A DNA stretch of 64,000 nt from Planctomycetota bacterium (GCA_029260765.1 JAJDCP010000092.1:1-64000); one strand, 5' to 3'; numbered from the stretch's first letter, positions 51,085-62,925 are shown. Program-made: numbers and translations. The notes: generated by a model from the sequence alone, not told the origin.

Positions 51085-51825
51085 TCAAGCCTCCGGCAGC
51101 CACTCGTCGTCTGCATCGAGATTCAGCGGGAACATGCCCTTCTTCTTTTTGATGACCAGCGGCCGTGGGAATCCGAGATAGCAGCCCACGTCGTCGATCA
51201 GCTTCGAAGCATGCTTCCACAAGAAGATCGCGGTATAGGCTTCCTCGAACACCGTGGGACCGGACTTGAGATGCACCGCGATGAGTGGGTGTTCTTTGGC
51301 GTACTTGCGCACGTCCGACGACACGGCCCCGAGACGCAGCTCGAGGTCGTTGACGACGTGGAACGCACGATCGCTGTCAGGTTTCGATGCCGCCGCATCG
51401 ATGTCCTTGTACAACAGCTCGCCGATGTACTTGACCGTGGGCGGCAGGCCGGCCGAGACCACGCGCCCCCAACGGTCGCCCCAACCCTTCTGTGGGACCC
51501 TCAGGTTGCCGATCTCGTTGGCCGGCAGGTCTCCGTGGTACCAGCTCGAGGAGATCAAGCGGTAGGTGTGTTGGTGGCGCAGACTGCACGCCCACTCGGC
51601 GAGCTCGAAGCGCTTGGGCTCGGTCTCTGGCGGTGCGCCCTCGGGCAGGATACTCTCCTGTAGGGCGTGCATGCTCTCGTAGTTGCCTTTGGAGTGCTCC
51701 CAGACGAACTTGTCCAGGGCCGCTCCTTGTGCGCCTCCCGGATCGTCCTTGAGATACGCCATCGAAACGGCGGCGATGACCTCGTCGGTCGTCACACCCT
51801 TGAGCTTCAGTGCATCCAGGTCCAC
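51085..51825 (-). CDS. Unknown protein coupled to RmlA-like enzyme
   Basis: 246 residues, GTG start at 51825. Mostly helical N-terminus (EVIAAVSMAYLKDD), then a region rich in Tyr/Trp/His (RHQHTYRLISSSWYHGDLP) and a basic stretch (IKKKKGMFPLNLDADDEW) at the end. No signal peptide or membrane helix. No family recognised. The tight coupling suggests a job in the same pathway as the nucleotidyltransferase. Confidence 0.65.
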   Translation of the reverse strand: MDLDALKLKGVTTDEVIAAVSMAYLKDDPGGAQGAALDKFVWEHSKGNYESMHALQESILPEGAPPETEPKRFELAEWACSLRHQHTYRLISSSWYHGDLPANEIGNLRVPQKGWGDRWGRVVSAGLPPTVKYIGELLYKDIDAAASKPDSDRAFHVVNDLELRLGAVSSDVRKYAKEHPLIAVHLKSGPTVFEEAYTAIFLWKHASKLIDDVGCYLGFPRPLVIKKKKGMFPLNLDADDEWLPEA

Positions 51826-51887
51826 TATCCATCCCCCTGAATGAGCGTTGCGGTGGCCCAGCGGCCACCAGGATTCCCCATGTCTCG

Positions 51888-52991
51888 CTAGCCTTGCAGC
51901 AGAGACATCATCTCTTTGAGCGGACGGGGCACGAACGCCCGGCCGATGTCGTCCAGGATCGATCGCGCTCTCTCACGGCGCGCGTTGGGCTTCCCCAGCT
52001 CGAGACCCAGGATCTCGAGGTCGATACGCAGATCTTCGCGCATCGGAGCGTCGAGCCCTGCGCGCCCGACATAGCTCCAAAGTGCTTCGAGTTGAGCTTT
52101 GACAGCGGCATCCTGGCGCTCGAAGCAGCGTGGCAGCTCTGCCGCGCCATCTACAGCGGGCTCGCGCACGGTCTCGGCCGTCGGCGTAGCCATCTGCGCG
52201 GCTCGGCTGGGAACGACGGCCGGAGCCGGCCTCTCTTCGGGCGGGGGCGGAGCGGCCTCGGCCAGCGGCGCTTCTTCGGGCGGGGGCGGAGCGGCCTCGG
52301 CGAGAGGGGCCTCTTCTTCAGGGCAGGAGACCTGCGCCTGTAGGGGGGCCTGCAACGCGAGCGAGGACGGGTCTTCCCCCTTGGCGACGGCACTGACCAG
52401 GTCGAGCAGGTCCGAAGAAGGCGCGTCGGTCTCGGCGTCTTCCTCTTCCTCTTCCAACTCTTCTTTGCGAGCCCACTCTTTCACGAAGGCGTCGACCTCG
52501 GGCATGACCTCAAAAAACAGCTCCATCAAGGGGGCGGAGCCACTCTCAGGCAGCCGCTCGCAGATCTTGTCCATCGCGTGCTGCATACCGTACACGAACG
52601 GGAACACGGTCAGCTTCTTCAACCGCCAGAGCTTCTCTTCGAGGTGTGCCCCCGGGAAATGGATGGCCGAGAAGTTGCGCAGGTCGACGCGGTCTGCCTG
52701 GTTGGCGTAGAAGATCAGCATGTACTGGTGCGAGAGCCGATCGAGAATCGGCTCCGGAAGGGGGATGTACTTCCCCGTGCTGCCACATTTCTTGTACCAG
52801 GCCATCAGATCGACGCGCGGGTTGTCGTGGAAATAGCGGGAAAAGTTGCAGAGGATGTCGTCGCGTTCGGTCTGCTGGATAAAGGTCTTGAACAGGCGCA
52901 TGTAGTTCATGCCGTGGCAGTTTTCGATCTGGCTCAGCTTGTGCTTGTAGTCCTGAAGGATATTGGCCAGGCGGATCACCGGAAAATTCAT
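51888..52991 (-). CDS. Unknown cytoplasmic protein with internal Pro/Glu repeats
   Basis: 367 residues. A globular N-terminal part (~1-170; RLFKTFIQQTERDDILCNFSR, YMLIFYANQADRVDLRNFSA), an acidic stretch of Glu/Asp, and two exact copies of an EEAPLAEAAPPPP unit (~230-260). A helical C-terminal domain (~295-367) ends the protein. Phe/Tyr/Trp-rich motifs near the start resemble no domain I recognise. Possibly an adaptor. Confidence 0.6.
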   Translation of the reverse strand: MNFPVIRLANILQDYKHKLSQIENCHGMNYMRLFKTFIQQTERDDILCNFSRYFHDNPRVDLMAWYKKCGSTGKYIPLPEPILDRLSHQYMLIFYANQADRVDLRNFSAIHFPGAHLEEKLWRLKKLTVFPFVYGMQHAMDKICERLPESGSAPLMELFFEVMPEVDAFVKEWARKEELEEEEEDAETDAPSSDLLDLVSAVAKGEDPSSLALQAPLQAQVSCPEEEAPLAEAAPPPPEEAPLAEAAPPPPEERPAPAVVPSRAAQMATPTAETVREPAVDGAAELPRCFERQDAAVKAQLEALWSYVGRAGLDAPMREDLRIDLEILGLELGKPNARRERARSILDDIGRAFVPRPLKEMMSLLQG

Positions 52992-53205
52992 GGACGCCTT
53001 CCCTGCTTGTCGCGGCGTTCGTAGCGCTCGCGGCGGATATTCCTGATCCTTGCGACGGTCGAAAGAAAGATTCTACCCGTTTTGCCGGCGGCACACAAAG
53101 AGATGCTGATGGAAGGCGGCAGCGGGAATTCTGCCCGACATTGCGTGTGACGTCTGGAAGGGGTAGTCTAGAAGGGGAGCAGAACCCATAGCGGGAGTAG
53201 ACGTG

Positions 53206-53466
53206 ATGACAACCTGGGCATTTTTGGGAGGCGGGCTCTCGGGCGGAGAGATCTTCGTGATCGCCCTGCTGGCTCTGTTGCTCTTCGGCAATCGCCTGCC
53301 TCAGGTGATGCGCTCGCTGGGCAAAGGCGTTACCGAGTTCAAGAAGGGCGTGAAGGGCATCGAGAGCGATATCGAGAAGGCCGATATCCCTCCCCCGCAG
53401 CAGCTGCCTGACAACCAGGCGAAGCAAGATGTCAAGAGCTCGGCGTCGGACAAAGCGCCCGCCTGA
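53206..53466 (+). CDS. tatA: Twin-arginine translocase subunit TatA/TatE
   Basis: 86 residues from the ATG at 53206; a GTG at 53203 is an alternative. Short N-terminus, one membrane helix (GGEIFVIALLALLLFGNRLP), the FGNRLP hinge, then an amphipathic helix (VMRSLGKGVTEFKKGV) and a charged tail. This is the TatA/E pattern. It forms the export pore for folded Tat substrates. A Tat-type signal occurs in a nearby protein (55978-56397). No tatC is visible. Confidence 0.85.
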   Translation: MTTWAFLGGGLSGGEIFVIALLALLLFGNRLPQVMRSLGKGVTEFKKGVKGIESDIEKADIPPPQQLPDNQAKQDVKSSASDKAPA

Positions 53467-53502
53467 GCCTGCCATGACTGCTGAAGTGGTTCTGGATGCA
53501 GG

Positions 53503-55197
<1,695 letters not shown>

Positions 55198-55214
55198 TCG
55201 CCTCTTGTGGCAGG

Positions 55215-55805
<591 letters not shown>

Positions 55806-55977
55806 GGTTTCCTCCGCGGTGCCCGGCTGTGAGCACCATCATGCCCGCTCTTCTTCCCAAGTCAACTCCACAAAGCCAGCGTGGCCCCCGGCTCTGGCAG
55901 CTCAGTCCCCGCCAGCACGGGCCCCGTCGGGTCAGAGGGCAGCGAGGACTCTCCACGCGCAGCTGTCGAGACCCCGC

Positions 55978-56397
55978 TCAGGCCTCACGAAAGGGGCTGT
56001 AGCAGGGATTGTAATAGGGATCGTACAGGCTGACGAAGCGCACGGTTTGCGACTCGTCGGCGCCATTGCGGAAGAAGTCTGTCGAAAGCAGGAACTTCTC
56101 CTCGATGTCCTGCTTGGAGGGGGATCTCCCGAAGGTCCGCAGGAACCCCAAATAGGCTTTCGAAAACGAGCGCAGGCTGTCATGGTCCAGATCGAGGTAG
56201 GGGAAGCTCTTCAGAACAACGCGCTCGACCTGCGCCTGGTCCGGGGCGGAGCTGAGCACGAAGGGGGCTGGGGAGAAGACCCCCCATTCTTTCAGGCCCA
56301 GGTACCCGCCTGCGAGCGTGAGCCCTCCGAGGACCACGCGCGACAGAAATCGGCGCCGTCGCATGGCTCTCCGGCGGTTCGTTCCTTCAGGTGCCAA
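55978..56397 (-). CDS. Tat-signal small subunit of GMC dehydrogenase (gluconate-2-dehydrogenase subunit-3-like)
   Basis: 139 residues from TTG at 56397, with GAGGAGGG upstream; an ATG at 56364 (MRRRRFLSRV) is also possible. A twin-arginine signal (RRRRFLSRVVLGG) precedes ~90 helical residues (VVLKSFPYLDLDHDSLRSF). It lies 13 bp after the GMC oxidoreductase stop. Small Tat-exported subunits of this kind carry the cytochrome-linked dehydrogenase complex to the periplasm, and the large subunit lacks its own signal. Match is by context and length. Confidence 0.7.
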   Translation of the reverse strand: MAPEGTNRRRAMRRRRFLSRVVLGGLTLAGGYLGLKEWGVFSPAPFVLSSAPDQAQVERVVLKSFPYLDLDHDSLRSFSKAYLGFLRTFGRSPSKQDIEEKFLLSTDFFRNGADESQTVRFVSLYDPYYNPCYSPFREA

Positions 56398-56410
56398 GCC
56401 GGTCCCCTCC

Positions 56411-57832
56411 TCACATTTGGTCAGCAGCCCACAGGGAGAGCGCGCACAGCGTCAGCGTCGGATTGGCGGGCGGTGCCGTAGGGAAGGTGCTGCATCCCAA
56501 TACCGCCAGGTTGCTGAGGGAGTGGTGGCGCAGCGTCCTGTCGACGATGCTGGTCCGTGGATCGTTTCCCATCGGGGTCGTACCCATCACGTGCGACTCC
56601 GTCCCGTTCGCTTCGGGGCTCACGCGGATCCGCTCTACGGGCAGGTGTGCGAGAATCCGCGCCGCATCCTCGGAAGCTCTTGCCAGAGAGGCCGTCGCAT
56701 AGGCTGAATGGGAGCGATATTCTACCTGCGGCTTGGACGGATTCTCGCTGTCCAGGGTGACGCGGTTCCCGGCCTGGCGCAGGTTCTCGTAGATGAATTT
56801 CATCTGCAGCCTGTGCCGCCATTTGCCGCGCTCCATCCGCAGCAGGGGAATGTTGAAGGTCTCGATCAGCGCCCCGGCTCGTTCGGCGCGATGCGGACCG
56901 CTGTACAGCATGTAGCCGTGGCCGGTGATCGCTGTGCTGCCCTGGAAGTTGTCCACTCCATCGAGCTCGACGATGACGTTTGTCGACACCTGTTCTACGA
57001 GGCCCGTTCCAAGCTCGGGGTGCTCGAGACCTGAACGGAGCAGCAGCCAGGGATTGAAGATGGCGTTGGCTCCCAACCCGACGAAGTCCGCCTCGGCATA
57101 CGCGGGCCCCTCTGCCGTCGTGTAGTGCACGCCCCGCGCCACACCGGAGCCGATCTCCAGCCGTTCGGCGCAGGCCCCAAGGAGCAGGGTGACACCCGGT
57201 TGCCGATACAGATCGCTCATCTCATTGAGAATCGTGAACTTCGAGTCGATAGGGCACAGGCTGCACACGCCCGCGTTGCAACAACGCGGGCGCCGGTTGG
57301 CCGTCGTCTGGGTGGGGCGTGCGCAAGGCTGAGCAAAAAACAGCTCGGGGTAGGCATCTTTGAGCAGGCGATCGGGATCCGTTTGGCGGTGTGGACCCTG
57401 AGGATAGGGGCGGCTGCGCGGAAACGGTGAGCCATCGAGCGGGCCGGCAACGGACATGATCTCTTCAGCCAGGCAGTAGTACTCTTCCAGGTCGTCGTAG
57501 CTCAGTGGCCAGTCCTGGCCCTTGCCATAGCGAGTGTGCTGCTCAAAGTCCTCGGGCAGCATGCGCGGAGTGCAGGCCCACCAGCCGTTGGACGAACCTC
57601 CAAACGAATTGATGAAGTTCCACGGTTTGGTCGGTGTGCGGTTTGTGAAGGAGTTGGCGGATTCCACAAACATGCGTTTGCGGTTCTCCAGTTGCCAGGC
57701 GTGGTCGTGCCATTTTCCCCGCTCGAGCACCAGGACTTTGCATGGGCCCCCGTTCTTCTCAAGGTAACGCTTGAGGAAGAAGCTGGAGGCGAAGCTACTG
57801 CCCACGAGAATCAAGTCGTACTTGTCAGCCAT
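56411..57832 (-). CDS. GMC-family FAD oxidoreductase (dehydrogenase large subunit)
   Basis: 473 residues. N-terminal FAD loop DLILVGSSFASSFFL with a KVLVLERGKW strand, then NFINSFGGSSNGWWACTPR. A Cys-rich insert (RPRCCNAGVCSLCPIDSKF) could ligate an iron-sulfur cluster as in fructose- and gluconate-type dehydrogenases. C-terminal GTTPMGNDPRTSIVDRTLR and LGCSTFPTAPPANPTLT complete the GMC pattern. It probably oxidises a sugar or polyol in the periplasm and passes electrons to the cytochrome encoded upstream. Co-exported by the Tat-signal subunit. Confidence 0.9.
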   Translation of the reverse strand: MADKYDLILVGSSFASSFFLKRYLEKNGGPCKVLVLERGKWHDHAWQLENRKRMFVESANSFTNRTPTKPWNFINSFGGSSNGWWACTPRMLPEDFEQHTRYGKGQDWPLSYDDLEEYYCLAEEIMSVAGPLDGSPFPRSRPYPQGPHRQTDPDRLLKDAYPELFFAQPCARPTQTTANRRPRCCNAGVCSLCPIDSKFTILNEMSDLYRQPGVTLLLGACAERLEIGSGVARGVHYTTAEGPAYAEADFVGLGANAIFNPWLLLRSGLEHPELGTGLVEQVSTNVIVELDGVDNFQGSTAITGHGYMLYSGPHRAERAGALIETFNIPLLRMERGKWRHRLQMKFIYENLRQAGNRVTLDSENPSKPQVEYRSHSAYATASLARASEDAARILAHLPVERIRVSPEANGTESHVMGTTPMGNDPRTSIVDRTLRHHSLSNLAVLGCSTFPTAPPANPTLTLCALSLWAADQM

Positions 57833-57887
57833 TGGGCTTCACCATAGATCTCTCGGCGAGCGCCGCGGCGCGAACCTTCATCCTCTG

Positions 57888-58277
57888 TCAATCCGCTGTC
57901 AGCGACTTCATGAAGGCGACCAGCGCGTCAAGCTGGTCGGCACTCAGCCGGTACGTCGGCATGCTTGCGTCCGAACCGGCCGGAATCTCTGCGTTCGGGT
58001 CGACGAGGGCGCGACGCAGATAGGCTTCGTCCCTCACCAGCTTGCGTCCGTCCACCAATGCCACGCTGTCGCCGAAGTTCCCCACATAGCTCGGGCCTGA
58101 ACGGGGCGACCCGTCCAGGGAATGGCAGCTATCGCAGGCATACGTCGTGTGGAGGCTTCTGCCCCTGGACACAAGCGCAGCATTCTTCCCCGGGGAGGAG
58201 TCTGCCGACGGACCACACCCGAAGACCAGAGAGGTCCAGAGCAGCAGACACAAATGCAGCAGGGAGAGGTGGCTCAC
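57888..58277 (-). CDS. Membrane-anchored cytochrome c
   Basis: GTG start at 58277 chosen because it gives a lipoprotein-type signal (LLHLCLLLWTSLVFGC); a longer frame to 58490 is Cys/Pro-rich and unlikely to be coding. 129 residues. One heme motif CDSCH at ~50, and an axial Met in SMPTYRLSADQLDALVAFMKSL. It is 55 bp before the GMC gene on the same strand, so it should be the electron acceptor of that dehydrogenase. Confidence 0.85.
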   Translation of the reverse strand: MSHLSLLHLCLLLWTSLVFGCGPSADSSPGKNAALVSRGRSLHTTYACDSCHSLDGSPRSGPSYVGNFGDSVALVDGRKLVRDEAYLRRALVDPNAEIPAGSDASMPTYRLSADQLDALVAFMKSLTAD

Positions 58278-58603
58278 GGTTCCAGGATCCGAGGGGAGTT
58301 TGGACAACGGGCACGGTCCCGCAGCCTGGCCCCCATCGTGGCGACAGCTGGCGCACGGGGAGGGTCCGTCGTCTGGGCGCTCAGCCCTGACTCTACCGCA
58401 TTCCCAATCCTTGGACAAGGGGCATCGCTGTCGGCAGCCGGGGTCGAGGAGCTGTTCCTCGAGAGGATTCGAGCAGCATTGATTCTTCACGCAGCGAGTC
58501 CGCTGACTCCAGAACCCGTACCCGATCTGCTAGAGTGTGCAAGGCAGGTCTGTCCCGATTTTCGAGTACCTGGCTTCTCGCCGTGGACCCACCCGGAGGC
58601 GTG
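58278..58603. other. Intergenic region between divergent cytochrome c and formyltransferase-like genes
   Basis: About 325 bp. The two genes are divergent, so both promoters should lie here. I found no consensus promoter or clear operator. Confidence 0.5.
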
Positions 58604-59401
58604 ATGCGCATCGTCTTCATCGGACGTGACAACCGCTTCAACCGCCGCATTGCCAGCGAGCTTGCTGGTGAGCATAAGCTGTTGGCCTGTCTCTGGGTGG
58701 AGCCCGATAGATTCACTGCCCGAGGCCGCTGGCAACGGATCCGTCGGCGTTGGAAACGCTACGGTGCCCGCAAGGTCGTCGATGAGCTCGCCTTCCACGT
58801 CTTCGACCGGCTCGTTCTGCGTCGCGGCGAGAGACCACTTTTTGCGCGCTTCCCGCAGTATTTCAGTGCCTTCCAAGCGCTCGCTTGTCCGGAGTTCGTG
58901 GCACGCAAGGTCAACGCCAGACGCTGGCTGGAGAAGCTCGAACAGTGGCAGCCAGACGCCATCTTCAGTGTTTGCTGCGCGACCATTTTTGGTGAGAGAC
59001 TCTGCCAGATTCCGCGGCTGGGCTTGTTCATCCTGCACGAATGCCTGACGCCGGAATACCGAGGTCTGCATACCCCGCTCTGGGCGCTGATGCGGCGAGA
59101 GCCGCAGTTCCTGGGGTTCACGGTGCTCAAGGCGGGCAAGCAGATCGATGGCGGCGAGGTGTTGCTGCAACGGCGCTACGTCCCTGGCGCAGGCGAGAGC
59201 TACCGCACCTGGGCCTGGGTGGGGCATCACGCGATCATCCAGGGCATGCCGGAGCTGCTGCGGGCCTTCCGCCAATTGGAACAGGAGCAGGGCTTTGAGC
59301 CCCTCGACCTGGCGGGGCGGTCCGACCGCTACTTCACCTGGATGGGCCTGTCAGAGTTCCTGGCTCTGTGGTGGAAGCTGGGCCGCGGCGCGCCGGTCTG
59401 A
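58604..59401 (+). CDS. Formyltransferase-like protein
   Basis: ATG at 58604, GGAGG four bases upstream. 265 residues. The fold of the formyltransferase family is suggested by RIVFIGRDNRFNRRIASEL, HECLTPEYRGLHTPLWALM (the His-x-x-LxPxxRG loop) and FTVLKAGKQIDGGEVL (catalytic Asp). The Asn two residues before the His in true formyltransferases appears replaced by Ile, so activity or substrate may differ. N-formylation of an amino sugar is one possibility. Confidence 0.7.
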   Translation: MRIVFIGRDNRFNRRIASELAGEHKLLACLWVEPDRFTARGRWQRIRRRWKRYGARKVVDELAFHVFDRLVLRRGERPLFARFPQYFSAFQALACPEFVARKVNARRWLEKLEQWQPDAIFSVCCATIFGERLCQIPRLGLFILHECLTPEYRGLHTPLWALMRREPQFLGFTVLKAGKQIDGGEVLLQRRYVPGAGESYRTWAWVGHHAIIQGMPELLRAFRQLEQEQGFEPLDLAGRSDRYFTWMGLSEFLALWWKLGRGAPV

Positions 59402-59604
59402 GCAGGCGCGTCCGCTTGATGCGGGCGGATGGCTGCTGCGCTGCTCGCCAGCGGTGCCCTTCAGAGGCTACAGAAGCTCGGGTAGCGTTGCTGCACGACC
59501 GTGGAAGGAAGACTCAGCAAAGGGAGGGCCCGCGAGAGTGATGGCGGAGAAGGCCTTGCGGCGGGCTCCAACCCGTGCAGGTATGGAACCCGTGCCGAAA
59601 CAAC

Positions 59605-61059
59605 TCAGTGATGGTTTCCCCAAGGCTTGTGCTTCCGATGTTCTTCCTGCCCGTAGGGGAGTACATAGCCGCTGCAGTGATTCGGATTCTGGATACATGA
59701 TGCGGTGCCCGCAATGCAATTCGTTTGGGGCTCATCGAAGACCTGTGTCCAGACATTCGTTCCCTGGGGATAGTTGCCGCCAATCACCGAGTTGTTTGCA
59801 TTGCTGTCTGCGGGATCCACCCAGTTCTCTTCGAAGATGATGCATCCGTTGCCCAGGTCGAAGCCAGGCAGGTTGCTTCGCCTGAACTTGTTGCCCAGGA
59901 GCGTGTTTCCCGTGCACGGTCCGGTGTATCCGTACTGCCAGCCGTCACTGCAATCGAGATACCAACCTTCTCCATAGCCCCTGAAATAGATCGCAGGGTT
60001 GCCGTCGACGGAGTTGATGAAGGTGTTGTTGTGGATCAGACTATCGTGGACGTCGCCCCTGAATTCGACAGCTGTGGTCGTGAAGTCCTTGAACGTGTTT
60101 CTCTTGGCGACGACTTTGGCCCCCCGCCCGAGAGCCAGTTGGCCCAGCCAGGAGAATCCAGTGAATCTGCAGTTGCGAATGTAGGCCGTAGAAGTTTCAA
60201 CGCTCTCTACGGTGATTCCGGTCCAGCCGTCATTACTGGTGTTCTCCCAGGAGACATGCGATATCACTGTGTTGCAGTTCGTGAACTCGTTCAACGATAT
60301 GCCTGTCCCGACGTTCTTCATGGTGATGGCCTTGTGTCTATGGCCTCCGATGCGGATTTCGCTGTCTCGGATCGTCATCACCAGCAGGCCATAGTCGGCG
60401 ATGTTCTCTAGATGACAACGTTCTATCGTGACGTTGCAGAGGGCTTTCGTCAGGCAGGCACCAGACGTAGGCAGATCTGTGAATCCCGGGCCTCGCATGA
60501 TGTGCACGCCCCAGTGGACGTTGTACCTTTGGTAGCGCCCACCGGAGCCGTCGCCATAGGCCGGGTCTTCTTCTCCCAGCACTCGGAGATTGCGGAATTT
60601 CAGATCGCCTTCGCCTCCGATCACATCGAGGAACTGATCGATGGCGACATCTCCGGTCGCCTTGAGTGTCATGTCCCTGATTGTCAGGTTCGTGGCGAAG
60701 TCGAAATATAGCACCGAGCGGATGGGGCCAGACCAGGCGGGGAACCACGCACTCAGGTATGAGCCGGCACCGATAGCCTCGATGGTTGTCGCATCCATGC
60801 ATGAGCCCATCAGTGTGCCGTCAAAATTGGAAGCCAGAATCAGGCGGTCGACTTGATAGGTCTTTCCTTCGAGTCGAACCGTCACATTCGTGCCCACAGT
60901 GTTGAGGGCGCTCTCGATGTTGGCCGCGTTCATGGCAGGGTCCGCGCTCCAGGGAACGTCGATGACCGTTCCAGCCTGCTGCGCGAAAGCAGCTGGCGAG
61001 AGAGCCAGGACAGCTGTCAACACTATGATTCCTGCAGTCCCGATTCGATTCACACGCAT
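59605..61059 (-). CDS. Secreted right-handed beta-helix protein
   Basis: Start at 61059 (MRVNRIGTAG), GGGAGGG upstream. 484 residues. Signal peptide ends AAFAQQ. The mature protein shows coil-by-coil beta-helix patterning (LTIRDMTLKATGD, NVTIERCHLENIADYG, AYIRNCRFTGFSW, SLIHNNTFINSVDG), typical of pectate-lyase-like and carbohydrate-active or adhesive proteins. Several Cys pairs suggest disulfides. No catalytic motif identified. Base composition looks lower in GC than its neighbours, so transfer is possible. Confidence 0.8.
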   Translation of the reverse strand: MRVNRIGTAGIIVLTAVLALSPAAFAQQAGTVIDVPWSADPAMNAANIESALNTVGTNVTVRLEGKTYQVDRLILASNFDGTLMGSCMDATTIEAIGAGSYLSAWFPAWSGPIRSVLYFDFATNLTIRDMTLKATGDVAIDQFLDVIGGEGDLKFRNLRVLGEEDPAYGDGSGGRYQRYNVHWGVHIMRGPGFTDLPTSGACLTKALCNVTIERCHLENIADYGLLVMTIRDSEIRIGGHRHKAITMKNVGTGISLNEFTNCNTVISHVSWENTSNDGWTGITVESVETSTAYIRNCRFTGFSWLGQLALGRGAKVVAKRNTFKDFTTTAVEFRGDVHDSLIHNNTFINSVDGNPAIYFRGYGEGWYLDCSDGWQYGYTGPCTGNTLLGNKFRRSNLPGFDLGNGCIIFEENWVDPADSNANNSVIGGNYPQGTNVWTQVFDEPQTNCIAGTASCIQNPNHCSGYVLPYGQEEHRKHKPWGNHH

Positions 61060-61871
61060 CGTTTTCCCTCCCGGTTGGGCGTATGTGGCTGCCGGCAAAA
61101 CGTGGCAGGAAGCGCTCTCCCTGTGCACAGTGCCGACAAGGCATGGGTCCCCATGCACCGTACAGGCATGACGGACCAGGCCCTGGGGTCAGAGCCACAG
61201 CTCATGGCATGCTGAAGGCGCGACGCACGACCACCCGGGCAGACTTGCTGACCGGGGGGCAGGGACGTCTAATTTGTTGACTACTTTCAATTCTATCACT
61301 TGCGGATCGATTTTTCATCCATGTAGTTTTTTCAGGTAATGGATCGGCTGGAGGCGCGACGTATCAGGCTGAGGCTGTCAGCTATCGACGCGGACCCCGG
61401 ATCCCCGGTGCGCTGGGGAACAGACCCGGACTCGGACTCCAGAGCTCCAGACATAGGGGCGAGCCAACCGGCCTGGATGGCGATGGGCGACCACTATCCG
61501 TTGCGACCGCTTCCAACTACGTCGACCACGCACGATATCGAAGACGTCCTCTGTAGCGGCGCTCTGCGAGCGCCGGAAAGAGCTCTGGCAAAGGTTGCTT
61601 CCAGAGGTCCCGGGTTCACCATACGGATCGGTTTTCAACCGACGCTACAGGCGGTTCTCAGCCGATCGAAGGCATAGACCAGACCTGTCCCAAGAATCCG
61701 AAGCGGAGTCTCAATAGAAAATTGACTATGTCCGGAGCTCTGGACTCGGACCCGGCTTCAGATCTCGCATCGTTGGCACACGCCAGGTCTCCATCCGCAC
61801 ACGAAGCTCGATTCCCAAGGGCGACGATCGCTAGAATAGGAAGCATCCAAGCCTCGAAGTGGGACATCATC
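61060..61871. other. Intergenic region with inverted repeats
   Basis: About 810 bp with no supported gene. An AT-rich patch near 61268-61340 probably carries the promoter of the beta-helix gene. Inverted repeats and a hairpin within it are listed separately. Confidence 0.5.
61438..61744. repeat. 19-bp inverted repeats bounding a ~270-bp segment
   Basis: TCCAGAGCTCCAGACATAG at 61438-61456 and its reverse complement with one mismatch at 61726-61744. Between them is a GGCGCTC/GAGCGCC hairpin (61558-61574). No open frame for a transposase; could be a small non-autonomous element or a decayed repeat. Confidence 0.45.
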
Positions 61872-62102
61872 ATGATCATCATCAAAGTACGGCAACTCCC
61901 CGACGGTAAGCGCGAGCTGGTCGACAGTAGCGGGAGAAGCCTCTACAGGCTGGGCAAGGATGGCAAGCTCAGCGCGGTCAGAGGCACACGGCACAAGGGC
62001 AACCTCCAGCCTTCGAAGAAGCGAGGCGCCCGTTGGCTCGAGGTTGTCGACGCGGGCCGCGTTGTGGGCTATGTCGATGCGAAAGCCCCTTTCCAGCGCT
62101 GA
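61872..62102 (+). CDS. Small basic protein, unknown
   Basis: 76 residues from the ATG at 61872. Mildly basic, with strand-rich text (IIIKVRQLPDGKRELVDSSG, WLEVVDAGRVVGYVDAK). Weak ribosome site. Its end overlaps the methyltransferase start, so the two may be coupled. No family recognised. Confidence 0.45.
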   Translation: MIIIKVRQLPDGKRELVDSSGRSLYRLGKDGKLSAVRGTRHKGNLQPSKKRGARWLEVVDAGRVVGYVDAKAPFQR

Positions 62103-62787
62103 CCTGGGCGCACTGGAGCTTCTGCGTCAGCAGATCCTGAGCGGCCAGCACGACCGCAGCGCGCTGCGGGCCGCTCTCGACCTGCGCACGAGTTATCGTC
62201 CCGAAGAGCACGGCCACGCCCACTTGGGCTACGATCGGCTCGATGACTTCGTCGACGCGCTGTTGGGGACCCACCCGCCCGAGCGCCCCTACGTGCCTCT
62301 CGAGCCAGGGAACATCCCGTATCAACCAGCTCCAGCGCGCGCCGTTCTGGATCTCATCGACCATGCGCACGTGCGGGCGGACGACGTGCTCTTGGACCTG
62401 GGAGCTGGCCTGGGCCGGGTTCCTCTGCTCGCGCATTTGCTGACCGGATGCGCCGCGCTTGGGGTCGAGTTGGAGGCGGAATACGTCCAGCAGGCGCGCC
62501 AGCGAGCCCGCGCGCTGCGGTTGACGCGGGTCGAATTCGTGCACGCAGACCTGGTCGGGTGGGATCTTGCCGCGGCCAGTGTGCTGTTCATCTTCAATGC
62601 CGTGGGGGGACCGCAGCTGCAGCGGCTGTGCCGCCACGTGGATGAGGAGGCGGGACGCCGTTCCTTGCGTGTTTGTGCGTTGGGGGCGTGTGCCTTAGAG
62701 CTTGCGCAGCTTGCGACCCTGAGACTGGTCGCGGGGGATCCGTCCGATCCGGCTTGTCTGACGGTGCTCGCGTCCGGTGGGGGCTAG
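62071..62787 (+). CDS. Class I SAM-dependent methyltransferase
   Basis: 238 residues from ATG at 62071; 62077 is an alternative start. A helical N-terminus (~1-90) precedes the Rossmann-type core: motif I VLLDLGAGLGRVPLL, acidic loop LGVELEAEYVQQA, then FVHADLVGW and VLFIFNAVGGPQL. Target unknown. Ends ~140 bp before the CHASE sensor gene on the same strand. Confidence 0.8.
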   Translation: MSMRKPLSSADLGALELLRQQILSGQHDRSALRAALDLRTSYRPEEHGHAHLGYDRLDDFVDALLGTHPPERPYVPLEPGNIPYQPAPARAVLDLIDHAHVRADDVLLDLGAGLGRVPLLAHLLTGCAALGVELEAEYVQQARQRARALRLTRVEFVHADLVGWDLAAASVLFIFNAVGGPQLQRLCRHVDEEAGRRSLRVCALGACALELAQLATLRLVAGDPSDPACLTVLASGGG

Positions 62788-62925
62788 CGAGTTCGCAGAA
62801 GATGGCGGCGCACGTCCCCGCGCCATCGGCAGCAAGCAAACCGGAAGGCAGCCCCAACCGATCCCGTTTGCCTTAAGACCTGCCGAGCGCTACAACGGTA
62901 GCACTTCCCTTGGAGCTGCTCGCCT

